DNA of 39,333 nucleotides from Chloroflexota bacterium (GCA_009692785.1 SHYN01000004.1:1-39333), one strand, 5' to 3'. Positions 1 to 7,798 are shown, numbered from the stretch's first letter. The notes: generated from the letters alone by a model not told the origin. Numbers and translations are program-made.

Positions 1-174
1 GACCTGTGTGAGCCGAGGGAGGCGGAGGAACGCTCGATCGCTGATGGCGATCGCCGGGCTTGAGACGCGGCTTGGTATCCGCTCGACCTACCGCGGCATC
101 GACGGACCGCTTCTGCCGATGACCCTGAATCTGCTCGAGGGCTACGACCCCCTACGTCGAGAGGCCGGCCCGTG
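1..174. other. left edge, no convincing gene
   Basis: A plus-strand frame is open from the left edge and stops at 209-211, overlapping the end of the minus-strand gene at 175-555. It could be the tail of a gene that starts outside the window, but its product is rich in arginine and matches no family I know. One minus-strand frame is also open with low-complexity translation. I do not call a gene here. Confidence 0.25.
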
Positions 175-555
175 TCAGCGTCGTGGCGATCGGTCTCCCC
201 CGCGCAGTTGAGCGACCGCGTTCGCCAGCGCGCCGGTCGCCAGGGACCCGACGTCGGTGCGGCCGACGCGGCTGACATTGCGGCTGGCGACGATCTGCTC
301 ACCTTTGAGGACGAACGCGGCGAGGCGCTCGGCCGGGATGAGCGGGTCGGCGAGATTGGTGGGGTCGTTGTCCACCCCACGCTCGGCCATCGTCTCGCGC
401 AGCACCGCCCAGGCGACGATCGCGTCGCGGTCGGCCTGGGGGAGCGCGGCGTAGCGCGCGGTGTCGTTCAGCGCCGCGCGGAATGGCCCGAGGCGGCGCT
501 GCTCGGTGCCGCGCGGGTGCTCGAGCGCGAGGCGCAGCTCGCGTCCGTCCGACAT
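175..555 (-). CDS. hypothetical protein, 126 aa
   Basis: I do not recognise the family. The predicted product is soluble, mostly helical in composition, with no membrane segment or signal peptide. Its middle (roughly residues 20-95) has balanced composition, including the stretch ADRDAIVAWAVLRETMAERG, which argues for a real gene rather than a frame shadow. The ATG at 555 is favoured because a TAGCAT box (568-563) sits 7 bases upstream, the same arrangement as at the MoaD-MoaE gene, and there is no Shine-Dalgarno. It is divergent from the gene starting at 597. Function unknown. Confidence 0.6.
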   Translation of the reverse strand: MSDGRELRLALEHPRGTEQRRLGPFRAALNDTARYAALPQADRDAIVAWAVLRETMAERGVDNDPTNLADPLIPAERLAAFVLKGEQIVASRNVSRVGRTDVGSLATGALANAVAQLRGGDRSPRR

Positions 556-562
556 GGCCTCG

Positions 563-568
563 ATGCTA
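563..568 (-). promoter_or_regulatory. -10 box TAGCAT for the leftward gene
   Basis: TAGCAT ends 7 bases before the ATG at 555, so transcription should begin at or next to the start codon (leaderless mRNA). The same hexamer and spacing occurs before the gene starting at 15371. Inference from spacing; no transcript data. Confidence 0.5.
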
Positions 569-584
569 AGACTCGCGGCTCCGC

Positions 585-590
585 GACAAT
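585..590 (+). promoter_or_regulatory. -10-like box GACAAT
   Basis: GACAAT lies exactly 6 bases before the GTG at 597. The same hexamer with the same 6-base spacing precedes the ATG at 21675, and a looser copy precedes 15434. No Shine-Dalgarno is visible, so a leaderless transcript is likely. Confidence 0.4.
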
Positions 591-596
591 AGAGCA

Positions 597-1340
597 GTGA
601 GCGACCTGACCCGCGATCTCCTCGTCCTCGCGAAGACCGTGGGCGCCAACGAGTTCCCTGTGGAGCGACCTTCGGTCATCGGTATCGATCGTGAGACCGG
701 ATCGCTGCTGCGCTGCACGCCGTTCCCCTGGAAGGGCGCGGACAGCGACCCGCCGGTGCGGCGCTGGTCGTGGGTCCAGCTGGACGTCGCGGCCGCGCTA
801 CGTGATCCGCGCCCCGATTCCCGGGAGGTGGCGGGCGAGGTCGTCGCGAACGCGTACATCGAGGCGCGGGACGGCTGGAAGCTTCGGCGACCCTTCGTCC
901 GTCCGCACGAGCACCCGTCGCTCGAGGCCTTTGCGGAGTCGGCGAGGAAGGGTGGTCCGACGCTGGGGTATGTTCGGCCTCGCGAGGATGCCGATCTGAT
1001 GCTCATGCCGCTCCGGCTGCTGTTCCGCTGCGCCGAGGGTCCGTGCACCGCGCCGCACGAGCTGCCGGTGCTCGACTGGGAGCTTCACGAGATGTCTCGC
1101 CTCGCGCGTGAGCGCGAGGGCCTGAGATGGGCGACCGCGTTCCGCGAGCGCTGGGGGGCGCCGTTCTTCGCCCGCTTCGACGTGCGGATCCTCATCAGCG
1201 TCTTCGCGCAGGCGCCATCGAGGCTGTACGTCGCGGGGCTGTTCTACCCGCCGCGGGTTGCGGAAGATGCGCACGAGCATGCCCACCACGTCGCCCATCG
1301 CGACCATCGAAGCGAGGGCACGTCGGCGGTGGAGGTCTAG
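597..1340 (+). CDS. hypothetical protein, 247 aa
   Basis: Family not recognised. The product is soluble. It has a conserved-looking core around residues 140-220, with two cysteines in FRCAEGPC, a HELPVLDWE segment and the hydrophobic stretch RFDVRILISVFAQAPSRLY. The C-terminus is histidine-rich (EDAHEHAHHVAHRDHR) and might bind metal or simply be a tail. GTG at 597 is chosen for the GACAAT box 6 bases upstream. The stop shares the bases CTAG with the stop of the convergent gene at 1337-1771, so the two genes meet tail to tail with no gap. No function is proposed. Confidence 0.65.
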   Translation: MSDLTRDLLVLAKTVGANEFPVERPSVIGIDRETGSLLRCTPFPWKGADSDPPVRRWSWVQLDVAAALRDPRPDSREVAGEVVANAYIEARDGWKLRRPFVRPHEHPSLEAFAESARKGGPTLGYVRPREDADLMLMPLRLLFRCAEGPCTAPHELPVLDWELHEMSRLAREREGLRWATAFRERWGAPFFARFDVRILISVFAQAPSRLYVAGLFYPPRVAEDAHEHAHHVAHRDHRSEGTSAVEV

Positions 1341-1771
1341 AGTCTGCCCGCGAGCTCCCGCGGCACGTCGCTCCGCTCGGTTCCCAGCTCGCCCTTCTTC
1401 CCGTGGTGGCCGTGGGGAAAGATCCGGAGCAGCAGATAGGTCCCGGTCCTCGGATCCTCGGCTTGCGCGACGACCAGCGATGGGCCCCAGGTCGAGTCGA
1501 AGTTCGCGCCGACCTCGGGCTTGGCGACGCCGGGGTCGAAGCCGACCTTGTCCCACTGGAGGACGGCGTAGCCGCGGAGCACCCGCTCCTCCTCCGCGTC
1601 GAGGTCCGCCCGCCAGCGGTGCGCTCCGTCGTGCTGCCGCTGGCACACGGCCGGAGATCCGGAAAAGAGCGTCACCCATTTGTGGACGTCAGCGTCCTTC
1701 GACTGCGCGCCCTGGGGGTAGGCGCTCTGATGAAGCCCTTCGCCGACCGCGCAGAGATAGGAGAACAGCAC
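1337..1771 (-). CDS. hypothetical protein, about 144 aa
   Basis: Family not recognised. The frame stays open much further upstream, but only the part below 1771 looks like protein: it contains FDSTWGPSLVVAQAEDP and TYLLLRIFPHGHHGKKGE, with ordinary composition. GTG at 1771 is chosen because the box TATACT (1783-1778) ends 6 bases before it, the leaderless spacing seen elsewhere in the window. The product has tryptophan-rich beta-like segments and no membrane helix. It converges on the gene at 597-1340 (stops overlap) and diverges from the hydrolase at 1790 with only 18 bases between starts. Confidence 0.55.
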   Translation of the reverse strand: MLFSYLCAVGEGLHQSAYPQGAQSKDADVHKWVTLFSGSPAVCQRQHDGAHRWRADLDAEEERVLRGYAVLQWDKVGFDPGVAKPEVGANFDSTWGPSLVVAQAEDPRTGTYLLLRIFPHGHHGKKGELGTERSDVPRELAGRL

Positions 1772-1777
1772 AGGTGC

Positions 1778-1783
1778 AGTATA
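1778..1783 (-). promoter_or_regulatory. -10 box TATACT, shared divergent promoter
   Basis: TATACT ends 6 bases before the GTG at 1771. On the plus strand the same bases read AGTATAGG and lie just before the ATG at 1790. The 18-base gap between two divergent starts leaves no room for leader sequences, so at least the leftward transcript, and probably both, would be leaderless or nearly so. Confidence 0.45.
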
Positions 1784-1789
1784 GGAATC

Positions 1790-2644
1790 ATGCCGCCGCG
1801 TATCGTGACCGCGCTCGGACTTCGCCTTCGCGTGCTCGACGCCGGCGCCGGCGAGGCGGTGCTCCTCGTGCACGGCGTCGGCGGCTGGGCCGAGAACTGG
1901 GAGGAGGTGATCGCGCCCATCGTGGCCCGCGGTCGCCGCGCGATCGCGATCGACCTGCCCGGCTTTGGTGAGAGCGAGCGACCGCGGCACGCACGCTATT
2001 TCGATCCAGAGCGGCCCTTCTATGCCGAGATCGTCTGGGCCGCGCTCGACGCGCTCGGTGTTCGAGAGGCGCACCTGGTGGGGAACTCGCTCGGCGGCGC
2101 CGTCGTGACGCTCGCGGCACTCACCGCTCCGGAGCGAACGCGCTCGTTGACGCTGGCCGCGGGTGCAGGGATCGGCCTGGAGGTCTCGTCGCTCCTTCGC
2201 CTCGTGGCCCTCCCGGGGATTGGTCTTCTGACCCGGCTGCGACGGCCGCGCCGTTGGGCGGATCGGACGCTCGAGTCGTGCTTCTACGACGTGGGCCGTA
2301 TCCCCGCGCACCTCTACCCCGAGGCACGCCGCTGGGGCGACCGGTCGTTCCCCGAGTTCGTTCGCGTTCTCCGCGCGGGTGTCGGGCTGCGGGGCGTGCG
2401 CCCCGCACTCCGGAGGCACTGGGTCGATCGCCTGGCGGCGTACCGCGGGCCGGTGCTCGTCGTGTGGGGCCGCCAGGATGCGGTGCTCCCGGTCGCACAC
2501 GCCGCGGCGGCGCGCGCGCTGCTTCCGCAGGCCGAGGTCGTGCTCATCGACCGCTGTGGCCATGTGCCCATGGCAGAGTGTCCCACGGAATTCCTTGCCG
2601 CCCTCGAGCCCTTCCTCGACCGCGTCGAACGTCAGGTGGGGTGA
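1790..2644 (+). CDS. alpha/beta hydrolase
   Basis: A 284-aa alpha/beta-fold hydrolase acting in the cytoplasm on an unknown ester, amide or C-C substrate. Visible hallmarks: the oxyanion-hole HGVGG near residue 24, GFGES near residue 60, the nucleophile elbow GNSLGG (Ser near residue 102), the acid in WGRQDAVLP, and the histidine in CGHVPMAE. Length and order match the epoxide hydrolase / MhpC-type group. The ATG at 1790 is used because the frame upstream is a shadow of the opposite-strand gene. It stands alone: a 118-base gap separates it from the E2 gene. The substrate cannot be deduced. Confidence 0.85.
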   Translation: MPPRIVTALGLRLRVLDAGAGEAVLLVHGVGGWAENWEEVIAPIVARGRRAIAIDLPGFGESERPRHARYFDPERPFYAEIVWAALDALGVREAHLVGNSLGGAVVTLAALTAPERTRSLTLAAGAGIGLEVSSLLRLVALPGIGLLTRLRRPRRWADRTLESCFYDVGRIPAHLYPEARRWGDRSFPEFVRVLRAGVGLRGVRPALRRHWVDRLAAYRGPVLVVWGRQDAVLPVAHAAAARALLPQAEVVLIDRCGHVPMAECPTEFLAALEPFLDRVERQVG

Positions 2645-2762
2645 TCATCTCAAGGGGGTGAGCCAGCCGGGCGGCCACCGGTTCAGGCACAATCTTGATG
2701 CGACCGCGATCAGGGTCCGCGGGGCCGCGGCGCGCCGACCGTACGAGAGGGGTCACCGGCAG
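2645..2762 (+). promoter_or_regulatory. leader and probable promoter of the lipoylation block
   Basis: CACAAT at 2688-2693 could be a -10 element; no clear -35 is visible. A GAGAGGGG stretch at about 2745-2752 lies some 10 bases before the ATG at 2763 and is the likely ribosome binding site. This gene therefore appears to have a normal leader, unlike many in this window. Confidence 0.3.
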
Positions 2763-4112
2763 ATGGCGCAGTACGAACTCAGGATGCCCAAGCTTGGCGA
2801 ATCGGTCACCGAGGGCACGATCGGTCGTTGGCTTGTGCGCCCGGGCGACACCGTTCTGAAGTACGACCTCCTTGTCGAGGTCCAGACCGACAAGGTCAAC
2901 ACGGAGATCCCGTCTCCGGTGAGCGGCACCCTGCGAGAGGTCAGGGTCGAAGAGGGTGTCACCGTGCCGGTCGGCGCGCTCCTTGCGCTCGTCGACACCG
3001 TGGCCGACGTCACGGCAGGTGCGGCTCCCACCTCGGCACCGGTCGCAGAGGCCGCGGCGCGACCTGCCTCCGCTTCCGTGCCCGCGGGGGCACCCGCCAA
3101 CGCCGCCGTGGCGCGCCCCGCGGTGGCTCCCGGCGACCCCCCGAGTTCCGCGGAGACGCTCCACGCCGCGGACCGCGCTGATGTGCGAGCCACGCCCGCC
3201 GTTCGCAAGCTCGCGAGCGACAGCGGGGTCGATCTCCGGACGCTCACCGGGACCGGCCTCGGCGGCCGCGTTTCGCGTCAGGACGTCGAAGCCCATCTCG
3301 CGGTACGGGATACCGTTCCCGCCGCCGCGCCGGTACCCGCTCCCGTCGTCACCGTGTCACCGACCGCGACCCCGCCGCTCATCGCAAAGCCCACCGGGCC
3401 GGCGCCGCTCGCCGGCGACGAGCTGCTCCGGCTCACACCGATGCGTCGAGCGATCGCGGAGAACATGGTCCGGAGCTGGAGCGCACCGCATGCCCACGCC
3501 GTTATGGAGATCGACATGACCGCGGTGATGCGCTACCGCGAGACAGTCCGGGGCGAGTTCATCGCACGCGAGGGCTTCGACCTGTCTCCCGCCGCCTTCA
3601 TCATGAAGGCGGCGGTCGAGGCGCTGCGCGCGGTTCCGCGCGTGAATGCCAGCTGGACGACCGAGGGGATCCGCGTGCACCGCACGATCAACCTCGGGTA
3701 TGCCGTCTCGCTGGGCGACGATGGACTGGTCGTGCCGGTGATTGGGAGCGCCGATGGGCTCTCCATCGCGGGACTCATGCGTGCGATCCGCGACGTCGTC
3801 GATCGCGCGAAGCTGCGCAAGCTGAGCTTTGAGGATTTTTCGAGCGGAACGTTCACGGTGAACAACACCGGGCCGCTCGGCACGGTCATCTCGAGTCCCA
3901 TCGTTCCGCCCGGCCAGGCGGCGATCGTCTCGGCGGAGGCGATCCTGAAACGCCTCGTCGTCACCGGGGACGACCAGATCGGGATCCGCCAGATGATGAA
4001 CCTCGTCATCGGCTTCGATCACCGGGTCGTCGACGGTGCCACGGCCGCGAAGTTCCTTGCGACGATGCGGGTCTGGCTTGAGGGCGTGACCGCCGCGGTC
4101 CCGGTCTATTGA
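2763..4112 (+). CDS. dihydrolipoamide acyltransferase (E2) of a 2-oxoacid dehydrogenase complex
   Basis: A 449-aa E2 subunit that transfers acyl groups from lipoate to CoA in a pyruvate, 2-oxoglutarate or branched-chain 2-oxoacid dehydrogenase. Domains in order: one lipoyl domain (residues 1-80) with the lipoylated lysine in VQTDKVN (Lys44); an Ala/Pro-rich linker; the peripheral subunit-binding domain (about 141-180, from VRATPAVRKLA to VSRQDVEAHL); a second Ala/Pro linker; and the catalytic domain (about 215-449) ending in DHRVVDG (His420, Asp424). E1 and E3 are not in the window, so substrate specificity is open; the single lipoyl domain and sequence style suggest the branched-chain/BkdB-like group. 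lipA follows 81 bases later, which fits a shared lipoylation role. Confidence 0.9.
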   Translation: MAQYELRMPKLGESVTEGTIGRWLVRPGDTVLKYDLLVEVQTDKVNTEIPSPVSGTLREVRVEEGVTVPVGALLALVDTVADVTAGAAPTSAPVAEAAARPASASVPAGAPANAAVARPAVAPGDPPSSAETLHAADRADVRATPAVRKLASDSGVDLRTLTGTGLGGRVSRQDVEAHLAVRDTVPAAAPVPAPVVTVSPTATPPLIAKPTGPAPLAGDELLRLTPMRRAIAENMVRSWSAPHAHAVMEIDMTAVMRYRETVRGEFIAREGFDLSPAAFIMKAAVEALRAVPRVNASWTTEGIRVHRTINLGYAVSLGDDGLVVPVIGSADGLSIAGLMRAIRDVVDRAKLRKLSFEDFSSGTFTVNNTGPLGTVISSPIVPPGQAAIVSAEAILKRLVVTGDDQIGIRQMMNLVIGFDHRVVDGATAAKFLATMRVWLEGVTAAVPVY

Positions 4113-4193
4113 TCCGGTGATGGAGGGCGGGCCAGCGAGCGAGAACGGACCGCGCGGGCGAGCCGCGGCCTTGCCGAGGCGAGCGAGGAGCGG

Positions 4194-5177
4194 ATGACCG
4201 GCGACCTCGTACCGATCGCGTTCGACCTTCCCGGGGAGGTCGAGCGTCCGCGTTCGCGCGGCCGCGGCGGCGCCAATCGCTCGGTGCCGATCGATCACGC
4301 CCGGCCTCCCTGGCTGAAGGTGCGCCTGCCTTCCGGTCCGGCGTACGAGGAGCTCCGGCGCCTCATGCGGTCAAAGTCGCTGAACACCGTCTGCGAAGAG
4401 GCGCGCTGCCCGAACCTGGGTGAATGCTGGGGTGCCGGCACGGCGACGTTCATGATCCTTGGCGAGACGTGCTCGAGGTCGTGCGGCTTCTGCGCCGTGA
4501 CGACCGGGAGGCCGGGGATCATCGATCACGACGAGCCGCGGCGCGTGGCCGAGGCGGTGGCCCGGATGGGTCTCCGGCATGCGGTCGTGACGAGCGTGAA
4601 TCGCGACGAGCTCCCCGACGGCGGCGCGGCGCTCTTTGCCATGACGATCCACGAGATCCGGCTCGCCTCACCCGGGACGACGGTGGAGGTCCTCATTCCC
4701 GACTTTCAGGGCGACCCCGGTGCGCTCGATGTCGTTCTGGCGGCGCGCCCCGAGATCCTGGATCACAACATCGAGACGGTCGCGCGCCTCTACCCGCGCG
4801 TGCGGCCCCAGGCACGCTACGCGCGGTCGCTCGAGGTGCTGCGCCGCGCGAAGGCCCACGCGCCGGATCGGCTTTGCAAGAGCGGGATCATGCTCGGGCT
4901 CGGTGAGACGCGCGCCGAGGTGCTGCAGACCATGACCGACATCGCGGCGCAGGGAACGGACGTCCTCACGATCGGCCAGTACCTCCGGCCAAGTCCGCTC
5001 CACCTGCCGATCGAGCGGTACTGGACGCCCGAGGAGTTCGCCGCGCTCCGGGTCGACGGTGAGGCGCTCGGGTTCCGCCACGTCGAGTCCGGCCCGCTCG
5101 TCCGCTCGTCGTATCACGCGGAGCGCGTGCTCGCGCAGGCGCCCGCCGTGCGGACGGCCGACCGCGATGGCGTCTGA
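4194..5177 (+). CDS. lipA: lipoyl synthase
   Basis: A 327-aa radical SAM enzyme that inserts two sulfurs into octanoyl groups carried on lipoyl domains. Both clusters are visible: the auxiliary cluster [12 protein letters not shown] (Cys67, 72, 78) and the radical SAM motif CSRSCGFC (Cys93, 97, 100), plus the C-terminal RSSYHAE that supplies the serine ligand. The first 40 residues are a variable Arg/Gly-rich extension. ATG at 4194 has a good ribosome binding site (GAGGAG, 5 bases upstream). The 3' end overlaps lipB by 11 bases, so the two are one operon, with the lipoylated E2 just upstream. Confidence 0.95.
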   Translation: MTGDLVPIAFDLPGEVERPRSRGRGGANRSVPIDHARPPWLKVRLPSGPAYEELRRLMRSKSLNTVCEEARCPNLGECWGAGTATFMILGETCSRSCGFCAVTTGRPGIIDHDEPRRVAEAVARMGLRHAVVTSVNRDELPDGGAALFAMTIHEIRLASPGTTVEVLIPDFQGDPGALDVVLAARPEILDHNIETVARLYPRVRPQARYARSLEVLRRAKAHAPDRLCKSGIMLGLGETRAEVLQTMTDIAAQGTDVLTIGQYLRPSPLHLPIERYWTPEEFAALRVDGEALGFRHVESGPLVRSSYHAERVLAQAPAVRTADRDGV

Positions 5178-5946
5178 CGAGCGGGAGGCCCCGGCCGACG
5201 TGGACCAGGTCCACGCAACGTGGTTGGGTCGCGTGCCCTACGTCCAGGCCTGGCGCCTCCAGGAGGCCGTCGCGGCCCGGGTGCGCGACGGGGCCGGACC
5301 GGAGCGGGTGCTGCTTCTGGAGCACGATCCCGTTTACACCATCGGTCGGAGCGGCTCGACGGAGAATCTGCTCGCCGCGCCCGGCGAGCTGCGCAGCGTC
5401 GGCGCCGCCGCCTACCGCGTCGATCGCGGCGGCGACATCACCTACCACGGTCCCGGCCAGGTGGTCGGCTACCCGATCATCCAGCTTGGCTTCGGACCGG
5501 ATCTCGTCGGATACGTGCGTGCGATCGAGGATGCGCTTCGGATGGCTCTCGCGGGCTATGGCGTTGCCGCTCACACGGTCGAGAAGCGCACCGGGGTGTG
5601 GGTCAGGCTGCCCGATGGGCGTCCGGCCAAGATCGCGGCCATCGGCGTGCGGGTCTCACGCGGCGTTTCGACCCACGGCTTTGCGCTCAATGTGGCCACG
5701 GATCTCGAAGCGTTCGCGCGGATGATCCCCTGTGGCTTCGTCCACGAGGTGGCGTCGCTCGAGCGCCTCGGCGTCCGGGCGCCACTCCACGAGGTCGCCG
5801 TCCACTGCGCCGCGGCGCTCGCGGAGCGGCTGGGCCGTGAGCTGGTCTGGGACGGCACGGTGCCTCCCGCGCGTGACGACGAGATCGGTGAGCATTCGCT
5901 GGCGCGTGAGGCGCGCGACCTCGCGGCGGCGGCGCTGCCGGTCTGA
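5167..5946 (+). CDS. lipB: lipoyl(octanoyl) transferase
   Basis: A 259-aa octanoyl-[ACP]:protein transferase, the first step of endogenous lipoate assembly, providing the octanoyl-protein used by LipA. Family motifs are present: [17 protein letters not shown] (about residues 87-103), the catalytic lysine in AKIAAIGV (Lys155) and the catalytic cysteine in IPCGF (Cys189); their 34-residue separation equals that of E. coli LipB. ATG at 5167 lies inside the end of lipA, and translation is probably coupled. The residues before [10 protein letters not shown] are variable, so the exact start is less sure than the identity. Confidence 0.94.
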   Translation: MASDEREAPADVDQVHATWLGRVPYVQAWRLQEAVAARVRDGAGPERVLLLEHDPVYTIGRSGSTENLLAAPGELRSVGAAAYRVDRGGDITYHGPGQVVGYPIIQLGFGPDLVGYVRAIEDALRMALAGYGVAAHTVEKRTGVWVRLPDGRPAKIAAIGVRVSRGVSTHGFALNVATDLEAFARMIPCGFVHEVASLERLGVRAPLHEVAVHCAAALAERLGRELVWDGTVPPARDDEIGEHSLAREARDLAAAALPV

Positions 5947-5986
5947 TGGCGGGTCAGCTCGTGCGCCGCCGTCGCCTGGAGCGCGG

Positions 5987-6304
5987 ATGACGACATTCAC
6001 CCGTGCCGAGGCCGAGGCGCTGCTGCCCGCGGTGCGGCCCCTCCTCGAGGACATCCAGCGTCGCGCCGCATCCTATGCGCGGCGACCCTCGGATCCCGTG
6101 GCAAGCGAGCTTCGCTCGCTCGTTGCCGAGGTGGCGGCGTTCGGAGTGGAACTGAAGGACCCCACCGCGGGCCTCGTCGACTTCCGCATGACGCGGCGCG
6201 GCCGTGAGGTCTATCTCTGCTGGAAGCTCGGCGAGGGCGACCGGATCGCCTGGTGGCACGAGATCGACGCCGGCTTTCGCGGACGAAGGATCATCGAAGA
6301 CTGA
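5987..6304 (+). CDS. DUF2203 family protein
   Basis: A 105-aa protein of the DUF2203 family, recognised by its C-terminal core: VDFRMTRRGREVYLCWKLGE, then WWHEIDAGFRGR. The N-terminal half (FTRAEAEALLPAVRPLLEDI) is helical and typical of the family. The role of the family is not established. ATG at 5987 follows lipB by 40 bases on the same strand, so it may be the last gene of the lipoylation operon; a perfect hairpin starts at its stop codon. Confidence 0.85.
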   Translation: MTTFTRAEAEALLPAVRPLLEDIQRRAASYARRPSDPVASELRSLVAEVAAFGVELKDPTAGLVDFRMTRRGREVYLCWKLGEGDRIAWWHEIDAGFRGRRIIED

Positions 6305-6336
6305 AGAAGCGGCGACCCCGTGGTCGCCGCTTCTTC
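6303..6336. terminator. perfect 15-bp hairpin between convergent genes
   Basis: Left arm 6303-6317, loop CCGT at 6318-6321, right arm 6322-6336, no mismatch. It begins at the stop of the DUF2203 gene and lies before the end of the convergent ferredoxin gene, so it could stop transcription from both sides. There is no T-tract on either side, so it is not a classical intrinsic terminator. Confidence 0.65.
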
Positions 6337-6362
6337 GTCAGGATCGGATCGAGGGGGGGTCG

Positions 6363-6608
6363 CTACTTCTTGTCGAAGTAGGTCTTGTTGAGTTCGGTGT
6401 AGCTCTTCCACTTGTCGGGAACGGCGTCCTCGGGGAAGATCGCGCTGACCGGGCAGACGGACTCGCAGGCGCCGCAGTCGATGCACTCGTCCGGGTGGAT
6501 GAAGTACATGTTGTCGGCGTCCGTCGTGTAAATGCAGTCGACGGGGCAGACGTCAACGCAACTCGCGTCCTTGAGACCAATGCACGGTTCGGTGATCACA
6601 TATGTCAT
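6363..6608 (-). CDS. ferredoxin, 7Fe or 8Fe type
   Basis: An 81-aa ferredoxin with two iron-sulfur motifs: [17 protein letters not shown] near the N-terminus (Cys-x7-Cys-x3-Cys-Pro, the form that usually holds a 3Fe-4S cluster) and [12 protein letters not shown] (Cys-x2-Cys-x2-Cys-x3-Cys-Pro, a 4Fe-4S cluster). This matches the soluble FdxA-type ferredoxins of high-GC bacteria, which carry electrons to cytochromes P450, oxidoreductases or other acceptors. ATG at 6608 starts MTYVITEPC, the family's usual start; AAAGGATGGA upstream can serve as ribosome binding site. It is divergent from the gene at 6664. Confidence 0.92.
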   Translation of the reverse strand: MTYVITEPCIGLKDASCVDVCPVDCIYTTDADNMYFIHPDECIDCGACESVCPVSAIFPEDAVPDKWKSYTELNKTYFDKK

Positions 6609-6642
6609 TCGAACTGATCCATCCTTTCGGCTGCGTAGGGAA

Positions 6643-6652
6643 AAGATATCAT
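6643..6652. promoter_or_regulatory. overlapping divergent -10 boxes
   Basis: The ten bases AAGATATCAT hold TATCTT on the minus strand (6648-6643, for the ferredoxin, leader about 28 bases with a Shine-Dalgarno) and TATCAT on the plus strand (6647-6652, for the next gene, 5 bases before a GTG). RNA polymerase could not occupy both at once, so the two genes may compete for transcription. Confidence 0.4.
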
Positions 6653-6663
6653 TGGCTGTGCCG

Positions 6664-7020
6664 ATGAGCGAACCTGCCGAGTTCCCCTTCCCCGCCGACG
6701 TCACCGAGGACGAGCGCGCGACCGCGCGGAGCCTGATCGGGGCGCGGACGACGATCGTGGAGGAGACCCCGCAGGGCATCCGTTTCGAGGGACGGTCGCT
6801 CGGCCAGACCGGCCCGATCTGGCACTACCAGTACACCCGCGTGTACGCGCTGCCGCACGGCTTCCTTGCCGCTGGTCATGACCTCCGCACCGGGATCACC
6901 GTCATCCACGCGGAGACGCTCGACACCCTGGCCGCCGGGTTCGGCAACGAGGGTGTTCGCGAGTTCGTCGAGGACGAACTCCGCTTCCGCGGCCTCCTCG
7001 GCGTCCACGCCTCGACCTGA
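6664..7020 (+). CDS. hypothetical protein, 118 aa
   Basis: I do not recognise the family. The product is soluble, with [20 protein letters not shown] in the middle and [18 protein letters not shown] near the end. ATG at 6664 is called; an in-frame GTG at 6658 is 5 bases from the TATCAT box and could be the real, leaderless start, adding two residues. The DUF309 gene downstream begins around or inside its 3' end in another frame, so the pair is probably co-expressed. Confidence 0.65.
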   Translation: MSEPAEFPFPADVTEDERATARSLIGARTTIVEETPQGIRFEGRSLGQTGPIWHYQYTRVYALPHGFLAAGHDLRTGITVIHAETLDTLAAGFGNEGVREFVEDELRFRGLLGVHAST

Positions 7021-7396
7021 CGGTTGCGGCGCGCCGGCGCCGCCCGAACTCCTCATCGCGATCGACGAGTTCAACGACGGACGGTTCTTCGAGCAGCACG
7101 AGACGCTCGAGCTCCTCTGGCGCGCGGAGACCTCGGCCGTACGCGACCTCTACCACGGCATCCTGCAGATCGGGGTCGGCTGTCACCACTGGCGCGCGGG
7201 GAATCGTCACGGCGCGCGAACGCTGCTCGGCAAGGGGATCGACCACCTCGCGCCGTGCGCGCCAGCGTGCCAGGGCGTGGACGTCGCCGCGCTCGTGCGC
7301 GACGCGCGGGCGCTGCTGGAGCGCTTGGATCAACAGGAGCAGGTTCCGTTCGACCTGAACGACGCGCCGCGGGTCCATCTGATCGCGGTCGGCTGA
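6953..7396 (+). CDS. DUF309 family protein, start uncertain
   Basis: The conserved DUF309 core runs from about 7057: EFNDGRFFEQHETLELLWRA, then YHGILQIGVGCHHWRAGN and a GARTLLGKGIDHL segment. It is a small all-helical family of unknown role. No ATG, GTG or TTG lies in this frame between the end of the preceding gene and the core. The nearest canonical start is the GTG at 6953, deep inside the previous gene, and the residues from there look like frame shadow. Alternatives are a non-canonical start near 7040, or +1 frameshifting at the weak stop context ACC TGA C (7015-7021) to make a fusion. The identity of the core is firm; the start is not. Confidence 0.75.
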   Translation: MFASSSRTNSASAASSASTPRPDGCGAPAPPELLIAIDEFNDGRFFEQHETLELLWRAETSAVRDLYHGILQIGVGCHHWRAGNRHGARTLLGKGIDHLAPCAPACQGVDVAALVRDARALLERLDQQEQVPFDLNDAPRVHLIAVG

Positions 7397-7414
7397 GGGC
7401 AGCCCCGGCGCGGT

Positions 7415-7693
7415 CTAGCTCGCCGGCGCGTCCCAGCCGACGAGAGTATGGGGCGGCAGGTTCACCGCTTCTACGCCGCGCAATTCGGGGATCGCGCCGC
7501 GAAGCGCTCGCTCGATACCGCTCGCGAGCTGGAGCGATGCGACGAGTCGGCTCGTGCCGGGTCGGGTGAGCCACACCCGGACCTGAGCGATGCCATCCTC
7601 AACGCCAACCATCTCAAGGTGTCCGCCGGTGCGCTCGAGGTGGGCCGCCATGTCGGCGACCTTCTCCGCCACCTGTGCCGCCAGATCAGCCAT
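7415..7693 (-). CDS. NifU C-terminal-like protein lacking the CxxC motif
   Basis: A 92-aa protein that lines up with the NifU C-terminal / Nfu scaffold domain: a helix, then GGHLEMVGVEDGIAQVRVWL, then a helix SGIERALRGAIPEL and VEAVN. In Nfu proteins the turn between them reads like CSGCPSS and binds the cluster; here it reads RPGTSRLV with no cysteine, and the whole protein has none. It therefore cannot carry an Fe-S cluster in the usual way and is presumably a protein-binding or structural relative. ATG at 7693 has TAGAGT 8 bases upstream and no Shine-Dalgarno. Converges with the DUF309 gene. Confidence 0.7.
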   Translation of the reverse strand: MADLAAQVAEKVADMAAHLERTGGHLEMVGVEDGIAQVRVWLTRPGTSRLVASLQLASGIERALRGAIPELRGVEAVNLPPHTLVGWDAPAS

Positions 7694-7701
7694 CGCCGCT
7701 C

Positions 7702-7707
7702 ACTCTA
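7702..7707 (-). promoter_or_regulatory. -10 box TAGAGT
   Basis: TAGAGT (7707-7702) ends 8 bases before the ATG at 7693, with no ribosome binding site between them, consistent with leaderless transcription of the NifU-like gene. Confidence 0.45.
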
Positions 7708-7798
7708 GCAAGCGAGCGGTACGCGCGCCCACGGCACTGCGATGGTGAGCGACGCGCCGTTCGCCTACCAACCTCGCGCCGAGACCATCCGAGCGCCG

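Noticed and set aside
1337-2563. single 408-aa minus-strand protein
   Set aside because: The part above about 1771 is the Arg/Pro-rich shadow of the alpha/beta hydrolase; only the lower 144 codons look like a protein, and a -10 box supports a start there.
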